Assembly: GCF_014842255.1 (NCBI RefSeq) | Contig: NZ_JACYVH010000002.1 | Span: 172,519-236,518, forward strand | Direction of reading: 5' to 3' | Length of the DNA stretch: 64,000 nt | Origin: Frigoribacterium sp. CFBP 13712 | Lineage (GTDB): Bacteria; Actinomycetota; Actinomycetes; Actinomycetales; Microbacteriaceae | Shown here: positions 54,631-64,000 of the stretch, piece by piece | How positions within the stretch are numbered: position 1 is the stretch's first letter | How the letters are laid out: each line of letters opens with the position of its first letter | Position numbers and translations under genes: made by a program | Notes under the pieces: generated by a model | Seen by the model: only the letters and a program-made list of their open reading frames with translations | The model's database searches: none | What the model was told of the DNA's origin: nothing

Positions 54631-55008
54631 ATGACCGACCTCACCTCGCTGCACTACACCGCCGAGCACGAATGGCTGCTCATCGACGGCGACACCGCCA
54701 CCGTGGGCATCACCGACTACGCGGCCGAGAAGCTCGGCGACGTCGTCTACGTCGACCTGCCGTCCGCGGGCACCGAGGTCGAGTCCGGCACCGTCGTCGG
54801 CGAGATCGAGTCGACGAAGTCCGTGGGCGAGCTCTTCGCCCCCGCGCTCGGCACGGTGCTCGAGATCAACGACGCCGTCGTCGACAGCCCCGATCTGGTC
54901 AACAGCGACCCGTTCGGCGACGGCTGGCTCATCAAGATCACCCTGGCGTCGACCGACCGCGTCGGCCTCCTCTCGCGCGACGAGTACGTCGCCCTCACGG
55001 CCGAATGA
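54631..55008 (+). CDS. gcvH: Glycine cleavage H protein
   Basis: 125 aa from ATG 54631, 62 nt after gcvT, with CGAAAGG upstream. Lipoyl carrier; Lys63 in [13 protein letters not shown] is the lipoylation site. [19 protein letters not shown] and [13 protein letters not shown] complete the hybrid fold. The stop overlaps the gcvP start by 4 nt. Confidence 0.97.
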   Translation: MTDLTSLHYTAEHEWLLIDGDTATVGITDYAAEKLGDVVYVDLPSAGTEVESGTVVGEIESTKSVGELFAPALGTVLEINDAVVDSPDLVNSDPFGDGWLIKITLASTDRVGLLSRDEYVALTAE

Positions 55009-57941
55009 CCGGCGGGACGACCTCCGGGTCGGTGTTCGGAGACTGGGCCGGTCGTGCGGCCGGCGGATTCGTCGACCGCCACATCGGCACGACGCCGTCC
55101 GATCAGGCCGCGATGCTCGCCGTCGTCGGGCACGACAGCGTCGAACGGCTCGTCCGGGCCGCCGTCCCCGACAGCATCCACACGTCGGCCGACGCGGGCG
55201 GCACGCTGCCCGCACCGGTGGGCGAGACGGAGGCGCTGGCCGAGCTGAGACGACTCGCCGACCGCAACCGCCCCTCCCGCACGCTCCTGGGGCTCGGTTA
55301 CTACGACACCGTCACACCCGCGGTGATCCAGCGCAACGTCCTCGAGAACCCGAGCTGGTACACGGCCTACACGCCCTACCAGCCCGAGATCTCGCAGGGG
55401 CGGCTCGAGGCGCTGATCAACTTCCAGACGATGGTCTCCGAGCTCACCGGTCTGACCACCGCCAACGCCTCCATGCTCGACGAGGGCACGGCCGTGGTCG
55501 AGGGCATGCTGCTCGCCCGCCGCGCCTCGAAGGCGAAGAGCGACGTGTTCGTCGTCGATGCCGACGCGTTCCCGCAGACCAAGGCGCTGCTCGCCGGTCG
55601 TGCCGCGGCCGTCGGCATCGAGCTGGTCGAGCTCGATCTGACGGGCGCCGATGCGGCCGAGGTGCCCGAGTCGTTCGGGCTGTTCGTGCAGTACCCCGCG
55701 GCGACCGGCGCCGTCCACGACCTCGCGGCGATCAGCGAGGCCAGTCACGCCCACGGCGGTCTCGTCGTCGTCGCGGCCGATCTGCTCGCGCTCACCCTCC
55801 TCACCCCTCCCGGCGAGTTCGGGGCCGACGTCGCCGTCGGGACGAGTCAGCGCTTCGGCGTGCCCATGGGCTTCGGTGGTCCGCACGCGGGCTACATGGC
55901 GGTCCGCACCGGTCTCGAGCGGCAGCTGCCCGGGCGCCTGGTCGGGGTGTCGCAAGACGTCGACGGGCGGCCGGCCTACCGGCTGAGCCTGCAGACCCGA
56001 GAGCAGCACATCCGTCGCGAGAAGGCCACGTCGAACATCTGCACCGCCCAGGTGCTGCTGGCCGTGATGGCCTCGATGTACGCCGTCTACCACGGCCCCT
56101 GGGGGCTGCGGCACATCGCGTCGCGGGTGCACGCTCACGCGGCCGACCTCGCCGAGGCCATCGCCGCCTCCGATCTCGAGCTCGAGAACGACACGTTCTT
56201 CGACACGCTGCAGGTCTTCGTGCCGGGCCGGTCCGCCGAGCTCGTGGCCGCGGCCCGCGGGCGCGGCTACCTCGTGCACGCCGTCGACGCCGACTGCATC
56301 CGGCTGTCGTTCGACGAGACGACCACGCGCGACGACGTCGTCGCGGTCGCCGAGGTGCTGGGCGTCGAGATGCCCCCCGGAAAGGGCGGCGACGGCCCGT
56401 CCGGACTCCCGGAGGCGCTGCTGCGGACGAGCGACTACCTCACCCACCCGGTCTTCCGCACCCACCGCAGCGAGACCAGCATGATGCGGTACCTCAAGCA
56501 CCTCGCCGACAAGGACTACGCCCTCGACCGCGGAATGATCCCGCTCGGCAGCTGCACCATGAAGCTCAACGCGGCCACCGAGATGGCGGCCGTGACCTGG
56601 CCCGAGTTCGCCTCGGTGCACCCGTTCGCGCCGGCGGAGGACGTCGAGGGCTACCTCGACCTCGTCGGTCAGCTCGAGGGCTGGCTGGCCGATCTGACCG
56701 GTTACGACACGGTGTCGCTGCAGCCCAACGCGGGCAGCCAGGGCGAGCTCGCGGGTCTGCTGGCGATCCGCGGGTACCACCTCGCGAACGGCGACGCCGC
56801 GCGCACGGTGTGCCTCATCCCGCAGAGCGCCCACGGCACCAATGCGGCGAGTGCGGTGCTCGCCGGCATGAGGGTCGTCGTCGTCGCCTGCGACGACCGG
56901 GGCAACGTCGACCTCGACGATCTGCGGAAGCAGGTCGCGGCCCACGCCGACGATCTCGCGGCGCTGATGATCACCTACCCGTCGACCCACGGCGTGTACG
57001 AGCACGACATCCGCGACATCACCGACGCCGTCCACGAGGCGGGCGGCCAGGTCTACGTCGACGGCGCGAACCTCAACGCCCTGCTCGGGTTCGCCAAGTT
57101 CGGCGAGTTCGGCGGCGACGTCTCGCACCTGAACCTGCACAAGACGTTCTGCATCCCGCACGGCGGCGGCGGGCCCGGTGTCGGACCGGTCGCGGCCAAG
57201 GCGCACCTCGCGCCGTTCCTGCCCGGCCACCCGATGGCGCAGCAGGCCGACCGACGCACCGGGGCGGCCGCGGCGGCGCCGGGGGAGCGACCGGCCCATG
57301 CCGGCGTCCCGGTGTCGAGCGCCCCGTACGGTTCGCCGAGCATCCTGCCGATCAGCTGGGCCTACATCCGCATGATGGGCGACGAGGGGCTCGTGCAGGC
57401 CACCGGCGCGGCGGTGCTCGCGGCGAACTACGTCGCCGTGCGACTGCGTGAGCACTACCCGGTGCTGTACTCGGGTGAGGGCGGGCTCGTCGCGCACGAG
57501 TGCATCCTCGACCTCCGCCCGCTCCGCGACGCGACCGGCGTGACCGTCGACGACGTCGCCAAGCGACTCGTCGACTACGGGTTCCACTCGCCGACGATGT
57601 CGTTCCCCGTGGCGGGCACGCTGATGGTCGAACCCACCGAGAGCGAGGACCTCGCCGAGATCGACCGGTTCGTCGACGCCATGATCGCGATCAAGCACGA
57701 GGCCGACGAGATCTCGTCGGGTCGGCACGCCGTCGAGGACAGCCCGCTGCGGGCCGCCCCCCACACGGCCGAGTCCGTCATCTCGGGCGAGTGGACGGCC
57801 GGTTACAGCCGCGACGAGGCCGTCTACCCGGTCGACTCGCTCAAGCGCGCGAAGTACTGGCCGCCGGTCCGTCGCATCGACCAGGCGTGGGGCGATCGCA
57901 ACCTGTTCTGCGCCTGCCCGCCGGTCGAGGCCTTCGCCTGA
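55005..57941 (+). CDS. gcvP: Glycine dehydrogenase (decarboxylating), P protein
   Basis: 978 aa from ATG 55005 (ATGA overlap), a single-chain P protein. PLP-dependent decarboxylation of glycine onto GcvH lipoamide. N-half [35 protein letters not shown]-half PLP Lys713 in [19 protein letters not shown]. An Ala/Gly-rich loop after AQQADRR is mildly expanded. The L protein is not here. Followed by a strong terminator. Confidence 0.97.
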   Translation: MTGGTTSGSVFGDWAGRAAGGFVDRHIGTTPSDQAAMLAVVGHDSVERLVRAAVPDSIHTSADAGGTLPAPVGETEALAELRRLADRNRPSRTLLGLGYYDTVTPAVIQRNVLENPSWYTAYTPYQPEISQGRLEALINFQTMVSELTGLTTANASMLDEGTAVVEGMLLARRASKAKSDVFVVDADAFPQTKALLAGRAAAVGIELVELDLTGADAAEVPESFGLFVQYPAATGAVHDLAAISEASHAHGGLVVVAADLLALTLLTPPGEFGADVAVGTSQRFGVPMGFGGPHAGYMAVRTGLERQLPGRLVGVSQDVDGRPAYRLSLQTREQHIRREKATSNICTAQVLLAVMASMYAVYHGPWGLRHIASRVHAHAADLAEAIAASDLELENDTFFDTLQVFVPGRSAELVAAARGRGYLVHAVDADCIRLSFDETTTRDDVVAVAEVLGVEMPPGKGGDGPSGLPEALLRTSDYLTHPVFRTHRSETSMMRYLKHLADKDYALDRGMIPLGSCTMKLNAATEMAAVTWPEFASVHPFAPAEDVEGYLDLVGQLEGWLADLTGYDTVSLQPNAGSQGELAGLLAIRGYHLANGDAARTVCLIPQSAHGTNAASAVLAGMRVVVVACDDRGNVDLDDLRKQVAAHADDLAALMITYPSTHGVYEHDIRDITDAVHEAGGQVYVDGANLNALLGFAKFGEFGGDVSHLNLHKTFCIPHGGGGPGVGPVAAKAHLAPFLPGHPMAQQADRRTGAAAAAPGERPAHAGVPVSSAPYGSPSILPISWAYIRMMGDEGLVQATGAAVLAANYVAVRLREHYPVLYSGEGGLVAHECILDLRPLRDATGVTVDDVAKRLVDYGFHSPTMSFPVAGTLMVEPTESEDLAEIDRFVDAMIAIKHEADEISSGRHAVEDSPLRAAPHTAESVISGEWTAGYSRDEAVYPVDSLKRAKYWPPVRRIDQAWGDRNLFCACPPVEAFA

Positions 57942-57955
57942 TCCGACCGACCTGC

Positions 57956-57990
57956 GCCCGGGTCCGCGCTCGCCGCTCGGACCCGGGCGT
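57956..57990. terminator. 12-bp hairpin after gcvP
   Basis: CGCCCGGGTCCG (57956-57967) pairs perfectly with CGGACCCGGGCG (57979-57990) across an 11-nt loop, between convergent genes. Confidence 0.85.
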
Positions 57991-57996
57991 CGGCCG

Positions 57997-58782
57997 TCAG
58001 GAGGGAAGTCCGAAGAACGCGGGGAACGTCGCCGCCGCCCACGGGTAGCCGATGAAGACCGCCGAGTCCATCACGACGTGTGCCACCACGAGCGGCAGGA
58101 TGCGCCCGAACCGGGCGTACAGCCATCCGAACACCAGGCCCATCACCACGTTGCCGACGAACGCGCCGAACCCCTGATAGAGGTGGTACGTGCCGCGCAG
58201 CAGGGCGGCCGCGACGATGATCGTCCACGGACGCCAGCGGAGATCGGTCAGGCGCGCGAAGAGGTAGGCCACGACGATGACCTCCTCCGTGAGTCCCGCC
58301 CGGAGCGCGGAGAGCACCAGCACCGGGACGGTCCACCAGTGCTCGCCGAGGTCCGTGGGCACGACCGTCACCGTCAGGTCGAGAGCCTTGCCGACCAGGT
58401 ACAGGCCGATGCCGGGGATCCCGATCGCGAGGGCGAGCCCCAGGCCGCCGAGCACATCGCGTCCGCTGCGCGAGAAGTCGACGCCGAGGCGCGCCAGGTG
58501 AGGGCGGCGGCCCTGCCAGAGCAGGTAGGCGACCAGCGCGACGGGCACGAGGTCGACGACCACGGCGAGCACCTGGTAGACGAGGTCGAACACGGCGCGA
58601 TCGCTGAGCGACGAGTTGAGGGTCGCGGTCTGCTGCGACAGGCTCGTGGGCTGGGTGAGGCGGTTGACGATCGACACGAGCGAGTACACGGCGGAGGCGC
58701 CGAGCGACAGCCCGAGCACGATCGCGATCTCGACCCGGAGGCGCGAGCGGCTGGGCAGGTCGACCGCCGGTTCGAGAGGCAT
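57997..58782 (-). CDS. CPBP family intramembrane metalloprotease
   Basis: 261 aa from ATG 58782, with TATTAT (58789-58794, minus strand) 6 nt upstream, a leaderless arrangement. About seven membrane helices. CPBP (Abi/CAAX) motifs: RAGLTEEVIVVAYLFARL (EE...R) near residue 165, GTYHLYQGFG (His) and VAHVVMDSAVFIG (HxxxD). The family includes Rce1-type prenyl proteases and bacteriocin-immunity proteins; target unknown. Confidence 0.88.
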   Translation of the reverse strand: MPLEPAVDLPSRSRLRVEIAIVLGLSLGASAVYSLVSIVNRLTQPTSLSQQTATLNSSLSDRAVFDLVYQVLAVVVDLVPVALVAYLLWQGRRPHLARLGVDFSRSGRDVLGGLGLALAIGIPGIGLYLVGKALDLTVTVVPTDLGEHWWTVPVLVLSALRAGLTEEVIVVAYLFARLTDLRWRPWTIIVAAALLRGTYHLYQGFGAFVGNVVMGLVFGWLYARFGRILPLVVAHVVMDSAVFIGYPWAAATFPAFFGLPS

Positions 58783-58819
58783 GGCCGGATAATACCTGCC
58801 ACGTGTCTGATTTCTCGCA

Positions 58820-58896
58820 ACGGAAACCTGCGCAGATGAGGGGCTTGACGCAACGATCCGTGTGTCGGCGCAACGATCCATCGAATTGGTTTCCGT
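58820..58896. promoter_or_regulatory. Inverted and direct repeats upstream of oppA
   Basis: ACGGAAACC (58820-58828) faces GGTTTCCGT (58888-58896). Between them GCAACGATCC occurs at 58850-58859 and 58870-58879, 20 bp apart. Nested, phased repeats just upstream of a promoter suggest a regulator binding region. Confidence 0.55.
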
Positions 58897-58919
58897 CGTG
58901 TAACCGTTCGCCCTGAGGT

Positions 58920-58989
58920 TTGGAGAAGCCTGAAAGAGGTGCCTAGGGTCGTCTTCATCCAACGTGGCACGACTCATGGGGAGTCGTGC
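58920..58989 (+). promoter_or_regulatory. oppA promoter and leader hairpin
   Basis: TTGGAG (58920-58925), 18-nt spacer, TAGGGT (58944-58949). The leader would be about 60 nt and holds a perfect 9-bp hairpin (GCACGACTC, 58967-58975, with 58981-58989). Confidence 0.6.
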
Positions 58990-59017
58990 TGCGTCCTTTC
59001 TTGCATCAGGAGGAACA

Positions 59018-60643
59018 TTGAAGAAGACGCGCATGGGCCTCGGGTCCGTCGCCGTCGTGGGGGCGGCAGCACTCGTCCTCACCGGCTGCTCGAACGGCGG
59101 TGACTCGGGCGACGCCGCTCCCTCGGGCAACGCCGACGCCATCATCACCACGAACGGCAGCGAGCCGCAGAACCCGCTGGTCCCGTCGAACACCACCGAG
59201 ACCGGTGGCGGGAAGATCATCGACTCGATCTTCGCCGGCCTCGTCTCGTACGACGCCGAGGGCGCCACCGAGATGGACGTCGCCGAGTCCATCGAGTCCG
59301 ACGACAACCAGCTCTGGACCGTCAAGCTCAAGGAGGGCCAGACCTTCACCGACGGCACCCCCGTCACCTCCGAGTCCTTCACGAAGGCCTGGAACTGGGC
59401 CGCGCAGATCAGCAACGCGCAGAGCGCCTCGTACTTCTTCGACAACATCGAGGGCTACGACGCCGAGGCCGACAGCGACCTCTCGCTCGAGGTCGTCAGC
59501 GACACCGAGTTCACGGTCATGCTGAACGCCCCCGAGGCCGACTGGCCCCTGCGTCTCGGCTACTCGGCGTTCTCGCCGCTGCCCGAGTCGTTCTACGACG
59601 ACGTCGACGCCTTCGGCGAGAGCCCCGTCGGCAACGGCCCCTACAAGCTCGAGAGCGCCGACGCCTGGACCCACAACCAGGACATCAAGCTCGTCACCAA
59701 CGAGGACTACGACGGTCCGCGCACGCCCGTCAACGGCGGCCTCACCATCACGTTCTACACGACGCAGGACGCCGCGTACTCCGACGTGCTCTCGGGCAAC
59801 CTCGACATCCTCGACCAGGTGCCGGACACCCAGTTCGCCTCGTACGAGAGCGACTTCCCGGAGCGCTTCGCGAACCAGCCGGCCGCGATCTTCCAGTCGA
59901 TCACCATCCCGCAGTACCTCGAGCACTTCGACGGCACGACCGAAGAGGGCAAGCTGCGTCGTGCGGCGATCTCGCTCGCGATCAACCGCGGCGACATCAC
60001 CGACGTCATCTTCCAGGGCACCCGCACCCCCGCCAAGGACTTCACGTCGCCCGTCATCGACGGCTACTCCGAAGACCTCGACGGCTCGGACGTGCTCGAC
60101 TACGACGCCGACCGCGCCAAGGAGCTCTGGGCTCAGGCCGAAGAGATCGCCCCCTACGGCGACACCACCTTCACCATCGCCTACAACTCCGACGGCGGAC
60201 ACCAGAACTGGGTCGACGCCGCGACGAACAGCATCGCCGACACGCTGGGCATCAAGGCGGCCGGAGAGCCGAAGCCCACGTTCGCCGAGCTCCTCGACCA
60301 GGAGGACAACGACGCCATGACCGGCGCCTTCCGTTCCGGATGGCAGGCCGACTACCCGTCGCTGTTCAACTTCCTCGCGCCGCTGTACCAGACCGGTGCC
60401 GGTTCGAACTACGGCCGTTACACGAGCGACGAGTTCGACGGTCTCCTGAGCGAGGGCGCCGCCTCGACCTCCGTCGACGACGCCAACGCGAAGTTCCAGG
60501 AGGCGCAGGAGGTCCTGCTCACCGACCTCCCCGTCATCCCGCTGTGGTACTCGAACGTGACCGGCGTGTGGGCCGACACGGTCGAGAACGTCCAGTTCGG
60601 CTGGAACTCCGTCCCGCTGTTCTACGAGGTCACCAAGCAGTAA
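59018..60643 (+). CDS. Oligopeptide ABC transporter substrate-binding lipoprotein (OppA-like)
   Basis: 541 aa from TTG 59018, fixed by AGGAGG 4 nt upstream; the longer frame from 58964 gives an unlikely leader. Lipobox VLTGC (Cys24). SBP_bac_5 domain: ADAIITTNGSEPQNPL, TFTDGTPVTSESFTKAWNWA, GNGPYKLE, LSLAINR-type ISLAINRGDI and FRSGWQADYPSLFNFLAP. The WxxD region suits oligopeptides. First gene of oppABC(DF). Confidence 0.94.
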   Translation: MKKTRMGLGSVAVVGAAALVLTGCSNGGDSGDAAPSGNADAIITTNGSEPQNPLVPSNTTETGGGKIIDSIFAGLVSYDAEGATEMDVAESIESDDNQLWTVKLKEGQTFTDGTPVTSESFTKAWNWAAQISNAQSASYFFDNIEGYDAEADSDLSLEVVSDTEFTVMLNAPEADWPLRLGYSAFSPLPESFYDDVDAFGESPVGNGPYKLESADAWTHNQDIKLVTNEDYDGPRTPVNGGLTITFYTTQDAAYSDVLSGNLDILDQVPDTQFASYESDFPERFANQPAAIFQSITIPQYLEHFDGTTEEGKLRRAAISLAINRGDITDVIFQGTRTPAKDFTSPVIDGYSEDLDGSDVLDYDADRAKELWAQAEEIAPYGDTTFTIAYNSDGGHQNWVDAATNSIADTLGIKAAGEPKPTFAELLDQEDNDAMTGAFRSGWQADYPSLFNFLAPLYQTGAGSNYGRYTSDEFDGLLSEGAASTSVDDANAKFQEAQEVLLTDLPVIPLWYSNVTGVWADTVENVQFGWNSVPLFYEVTKQ

Positions 60644-60683
60644 GGAACGCATCCGATAGAGGCTCCGGCCTCGTTCAGAACTG

Positions 60684-60724
60684 CCGAGGGGTCCGGGCGG
60701 GTTATCCTGCTCCGGGCCCCTCGG
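60684..60724 (+). promoter_or_regulatory. Intercistronic hairpin oppA-oppB
   Basis: CCGAGGGGTCCGG (60684-60696) pairs with 60712-60724 over 13 bp including one G-U pair, loop 15 nt. It lies in the 148-nt gap and probably protects oppA mRNA or causes partial termination, so more binding protein than permease is made. Confidence 0.75.
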
Positions 60725-60791
60725 TGGGCGTCCACCACTCTCTCTCCATGATTGCGACATCCATGCACGCGCAGAAAATCGAGGCGGCCTG

Positions 60792-61721
60792 ATGCTCTGG
60801 TACACCGGCCGGCGCCTCCTCCAGCTGATTCCCGTCTTCTTCGGGGCGACCTTCCTCATCTACTTCATGGTGTTCGCCCTCCCGGGCGACCCGATCGCCG
60901 CCCTGTTCGGCGAGAAGCAGCCGAGCCCCGCCGTCATCGAGGCCATCCGGGCGCAGTACAACCTCGACAAGCCGTTCATCGTGCAGTACCTGCTCTACAT
61001 CGGCGGTCTGTTCACGGGTGACCTGGGCACGACGTTCTCCGGTCGCCCCGTCATCGACGAGCTCGTCCGGGCGTTCCCGATCACGTTCCGTCTCGCCATG
61101 CTCGCTCTCCTGTTCGAATCGATCGCCGGGATCGTCGTCGGCCTCTACGCCGGCCTCCGCAAGGGCAAGATCTTCGACAACAGCGCCCTCGTGGTCTCGC
61201 TGCTGCTCATCTCCGTGCCGACGTTCGTCATCGGTTTCGTCCTGCAGTACGTCTTCGGCATCCAGCTGGCCCTCTTCCGGACCACCGTCAGCTCGCAGGC
61301 TCCGTGGAGCGAGCTGGTGCTGCCCGCGATCGTGCTCGCCTCGGTGTCGTTCGCGTACATCGTCCGACTCACCCGCGCCTCCGTCGCCGAGAACATGAGC
61401 GCAGACTTCGTGCGCACGGCGACGGCGAAGGGCCTCACCCGTCGACGGGTCGTCGGGGTGCACATCCTCCGCAACTCGCTCGTGCCCGTCATCACCTACC
61501 TCGGCGTCGACATCGGATCGCTGATGGTCGGTGCGATCGTCACCGAGGGAATCTTCAACATCCAGGGCGTCGGTGGCACCGTCTACCGGGCCATCCAGCT
61601 CGGCGAGGGGCCGACCGTCGTGTCGTTCGTCGCGGTGATGGTCATCATCTTCATGCTGGCCAACCTGCTCGTCGACCTGCTCTACGCCGTTCTCGACCCG
61701 AGGATCCGCTATGCCAAGTAA
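60792..61721 (+). CDS. Oligopeptide ABC transporter permease OppB-like
   Basis: 309 aa, six helices. Starts MLWYTGRRLLQLIPVFFGATFLIYFMV, then ALPGDPIAALFGEKQP. EAA coupling loop ADFVRTATAKGLTRRRVVGVHILRN near residue 205. Overlaps the next gene by 11 nt. Confidence 0.95.
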   Translation: MLWYTGRRLLQLIPVFFGATFLIYFMVFALPGDPIAALFGEKQPSPAVIEAIRAQYNLDKPFIVQYLLYIGGLFTGDLGTTFSGRPVIDELVRAFPITFRLAMLALLFESIAGIVVGLYAGLRKGKIFDNSALVVSLLLISVPTFVIGFVLQYVFGIQLALFRTTVSSQAPWSELVLPAIVLASVSFAYIVRLTRASVAENMSADFVRTATAKGLTRRRVVGVHILRNSLVPVITYLGVDIGSLMVGAIVTEGIFNIQGVGGTVYRAIQLGEGPTVVSFVAVMVIIFMLANLLVDLLYAVLDPRIRYAK

Positions 61722-62667
61722 CACGACACCGGGCCTGTCGCCCGACCACTACGTCGCCCCGCTCGACGAGACCCCGCTGAAGGCCGTCGACGCCGTCGAC
61801 GAGACCGAGAAGCCCCGCTCCAGCTGGAACGACGCGTGGGACGCCATGAAGACGCGCCCCCTGTTCTGGATCTCCGCGGTGCTGATCCTGTTCGTGATCG
61901 TCGTGGCGCTGTTCCCGCAGCTCTTCACGAGCACCTCGCCGACCTCCGGCGCCAGCCTCCCCGACAGCAACGGACCGGCCGAGTCCGGGCACCCGATGGG
62001 CTTCACGCTGCAGGGGCTCGACGTCTACGCCCGTGTCGTCTACGGCACCCGGGCCTCGTTGACCGTGGGCCTGCTGGCCACGGTCCTCGTGACCCTGGTG
62101 GGCATCGTCATCGGCTCGCTCGCCGGCTACTACGGCGGCTGGCTCGACGCGCTCGTCTCGCGTCTCGGCGACATCTTCTTCGCCATCCCCACCGTGCTCG
62201 GCGCCATCGTGCTCATGTCGGTCCTGCCGTCGCGCACCCCGCTGACGGTCGCCCTCGTGCTGTCGCTCTTCGCCTGGCCGCAGATCGCCCGCATCATGCG
62301 CGGCTCGGTGCTCGGCGCCAAGAGCAGCGACTACGTCATGGCCTCCGCCGCGCTCGGCGTCTCGCGCTTCCGCATCCTGGTCAGGCACGTCATCCCCAAC
62401 GCGATCACTCCCGTGATCGTCGTGGCGACGGTCTCGCTCGGCACGTTCATCGTCGCCGAGGCCACCCTGTCGTTCCTCGGCATCGGCCTGCCCGGCACCG
62501 TGATGTCGTGGGGCAACGACATCAACGCCGCCCGCGCCTCCCTGCGGGTCGCCCCGATGCCCCTGATCTGGCCGGCGGCCGCCCTCTCGGTGACCGTGCT
62601 GTCGTTCCTCATGATGGGCGACGTCGTGCGCGACGCCCTCGACCCGAAGGCGAGGGCCCGTCGATGA
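61711..62667 (+). CDS. Oligopeptide ABC transporter permease OppC-like
   Basis: 318 aa. A longer N-terminal cytoplasmic region (SPDHYVAPLDETPLKAVDAVDE) precedes the first helix at about residue 55. GFTLQGLDVYARVVYGTRASL and the EAA loop SSDYVMASAALGVSRFRILVRHVIPN are typical. The stop overlaps the ATPase start by 4 nt. Confidence 0.95.
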   Translation: MPSNTTPGLSPDHYVAPLDETPLKAVDAVDETEKPRSSWNDAWDAMKTRPLFWISAVLILFVIVVALFPQLFTSTSPTSGASLPDSNGPAESGHPMGFTLQGLDVYARVVYGTRASLTVGLLATVLVTLVGIVIGSLAGYYGGWLDALVSRLGDIFFAIPTVLGAIVLMSVLPSRTPLTVALVLSLFAWPQIARIMRGSVLGAKSSDYVMASAALGVSRFRILVRHVIPNAITPVIVVATVSLGTFIVAEATLSFLGIGLPGTVMSWGNDINAARASLRVAPMPLIWPAAALSVTVLSFLMMGDVVRDALDPKARARR

Positions 62668-64000
62668 CCTCCACCTCCACCCGTCCCGAGTCGGCGAGCA
62701 CCGCCTCCTCGGCGACCCCTCTGCTCGAGATCAAGGGCCTGAAGATCGGGTTCAAGACCCAGTCGGGCTACGTCGACGCCGTCCGCGGCGTGGACTTCAC
62801 GATGATGCCGGGCGAACGTCTCGCGATCGTGGGCGAGTCCGGCTCGGGCAAGTCGACCACGGCCACGTCGATCATCGACCTGCTGCCGGGCGCCGGCGAG
62901 GTCACCGGGGGGCAGATCCTCTTCGAGGGCAAGGACCTCACGAAGGCGACGCCCGCCGAGATGCAGGCCATCCGCGGTCGCGACATCGGCTACGTGCCGC
63001 AGGACCCGATGTCGAACCTCAACCCGGTCTGGAGCATCGGCTTCCAGGTCGAGGAGGCCATCCGCGCCAACGGCGTGGCCACCGGCAAGCAGGCGGTGCG
63101 CGATCGCGCGATCGAGGTGCTGAAGGAGGCGGGGCTCGGCGACGCCGACCAGCGTCTGAAGCAGTTCCCTCACCAGTTCTCGGGCGGCATGCGCCAGCGT
63201 GTGCTGATCGGGATCGGCCTCTCGTCGCGCCCGAAGCTGCTGATCGCCGACGAGCCGACGTCCGCGCTCGACGTCACCGTGCAGCGGCGGATCCTCGACC
63301 ACCTCGAGACCCTGACGCGCGACTACGGCACCTCGGTGCTCTTCATCACGCACGACCTCGGTCTCGCGGCCGAACGCGCCGAGAAGCTCGTCGTCATGTA
63401 CAAGGGCCAGGTCGTCGAGTCGGGGCCGTCGAAGGAGATCCTGGCGAACCCGCAGCACCCGTACACGCAGCGTCTCGTGGCCGCGGCTCCGAGCCTCGCC
63501 AGCCAGCGCATCCAGTCGAGCATCGCGCCGACGCACACCAACGACGTCGAGATCTCCGACGAGGGCGCCGACGACGCCGAGCTGATGAAGCGCGCGCACC
63601 AGCGCGAAGAGCTCGGCAAGCGGAACGCGTCGTACATCCAGGTCGAGAACCTCACCAAGCTGTACAAGATCCGTCAGGGCGGCTTCAAGACGACCGAGCT
63701 GCGGGCCGTCGACGACGTCTCGTTCTCGATCCCGCGCGGCACGACGATGGCGCTGGTGGGCGAGTCCGGCTCGGGCAAGTCCACCGTGGCCAAGCTGGTC
63801 CTCCAGCTCGAGTCCATCACCTCGGGCACCGTCGCCATCGACGGGAAGAGCGTCGGGGCCCTGAAGGGCAAGGAGCTCTTCGACTTCCGTCGTCGGGTGC
63901 AGCCCGTCTTCCAAGACCCCTACGGCTCGCTCGACCCGATGTACAGCGTCGGCAACACGATCGCCGAACCGCTCGTCACCCACGGCATCGGCGACCGCAA
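62664..64000 (+). CDS. ABC transporter ATPase with two nucleotide-binding domains (OppD-OppF fusion), 3' truncated
   Basis: 445 residues visible; runs off the right edge. Domain 1 complete: Walker [10 protein letters not shown], signature [12 protein letters not shown], Walker [13 protein letters not shown]. Then a linker of ~60 residues and domain 2 with GESGSGKST and [16 protein letters not shown] before the edge. Same fusion layout as the ATPase at 43403-45070, so the two importers are related paralogues. Confidence 0.93.
   Translation, partial: MTSTSTRPESASTASSATPLLEIKGLKIGFKTQSGYVDAVRGVDFTMMPGERLAIVGESGSGKSTTATSIIDLLPGAGEVTGGQILFEGKDLTKATPAEMQAIRGRDIGYVPQDPMSNLNPVWSIGFQVEEAIRANGVATGKQAVRDRAIEVLKEAGLGDADQRLKQFPHQFSGGMRQRVLIGIGLSSRPKLLIADEPTSALDVTVQRRILDHLETLTRDYGTSVLFITHDLGLAAERAEKLVVMYKGQVVESGPSKEILANPQHPYTQRLVAAAPSLASQRIQSSIAPTHTNDVEISDEGADDAELMKRAHQREELGKRNASYIQVENLTKLYKIRQGGFKTTELRAVDDVSFSIPRGTTMALVGESGSGKSTVAKLVLQLESITSGTVAIDGKSVGALKGKELFDFRRRVQPVFQDPYGSLDPMYSVGNTIAEPLVTHGIGDR

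Noticed and set aside
58964-59017. Earlier ATG/GTG starts for the OppA-like protein
   Set aside because: They would give a long non-signal leader and run through the leader hairpin. TTG 59018 has AGGAGG at ideal distance and gives a proper lipoprotein signal peptide.

Overview
The DNA is a high-GC actinobacterial chromosome segment, most likely from the family Microbacteriaceae. Evidence for this is very strong G/C preference at third codon positions, many start codons 6 nt after a TAnnnT -10 box (leaderless transcription), a DUF6264-type membrane protein and a glycine-riboswitch gcvT-gcvH-gcvP operon. The genus is not determinable by eye. No rRNA, tRNA, CRISPR array or intact transposase was seen.

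Layout. 1-17.7 kb is a housekeeping block: 3' end of a phoH-like gene, an AbiEi/DUF559-type protein, a prepilin peptidase, then fumC, beta-carbonic anhydrase, DUF4245, xseB and xseA on the minus strand. Next come ispH, DUF6264, class II aldolase, a large sortase-anchored surface protein, glpX, rmuC, a DEDDh exonuclease and ychF. The grouping phoH/fumC/glpX/DUF4245/xseBA/ispH/ychF is also familiar from other actinobacteria, including mycobacteria. 17.7-20.2 kb is a relic island: a broken tyrosine integrase beside ychF, then AT-richer DNA with two small genes for membrane-anchored helical proteins. 20.2-24.6 kb carries an AraC regulator, a tandem pair of unfamiliar small proteins sharing an RRDFQEC motif, a carboxyethylornithine-synthase-like dehydrogenase, and a divergent TetR/metallo-hydrolase pair with a visible operator.

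24.6-30 kb is a molybdenum unit: mobA, DUF6457, moeA, fdhD and an FdhF/YdeP-type oxidoreductase on one strand. 30-37.7 kb holds a lipoprotein, an MsrB-MsrA fusion, an ABC-F ATPase, small hypothetical genes, an SDR, a MarR regulator and a secreted GH53 galactanase. 38-46.9 kb is a compact operon: peptide-type ABC importer, gamma-glutamyltransferase-like enzyme, GntR regulator and acetamidase/formamidase. This is consistent with uptake and breakdown of a gamma-glutamyl or amide-bearing compound. 46.9-53 kb has a LolA-like/ABC exporter trio, an MhuD-like heme oxygenase, a FusB-like zinc protein, a PrmC-like methyltransferase, a lipoprotein and an SseB protein. 53-58 kb is the glycine cleavage operon behind a tandem glycine riboswitch. 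58-64 kb has a CPBP protease and a second Opp importer that runs off the right edge.

Throughout the window a short repeat, core GAGGAGGCGCGGGTC, recurs. It forms terminator-like hairpins between genes and also lies inside coding sequences, where in fdhD it has expanded as a 33-bp tandem repeat. The best candidates for undescribed biology are the two island membrane proteins, the tandem RRDFQEC proteins, the importer/GGT/acetamidase operon and the dispersed repeat. Assignments rest on reading motifs by eye; no database search was run.
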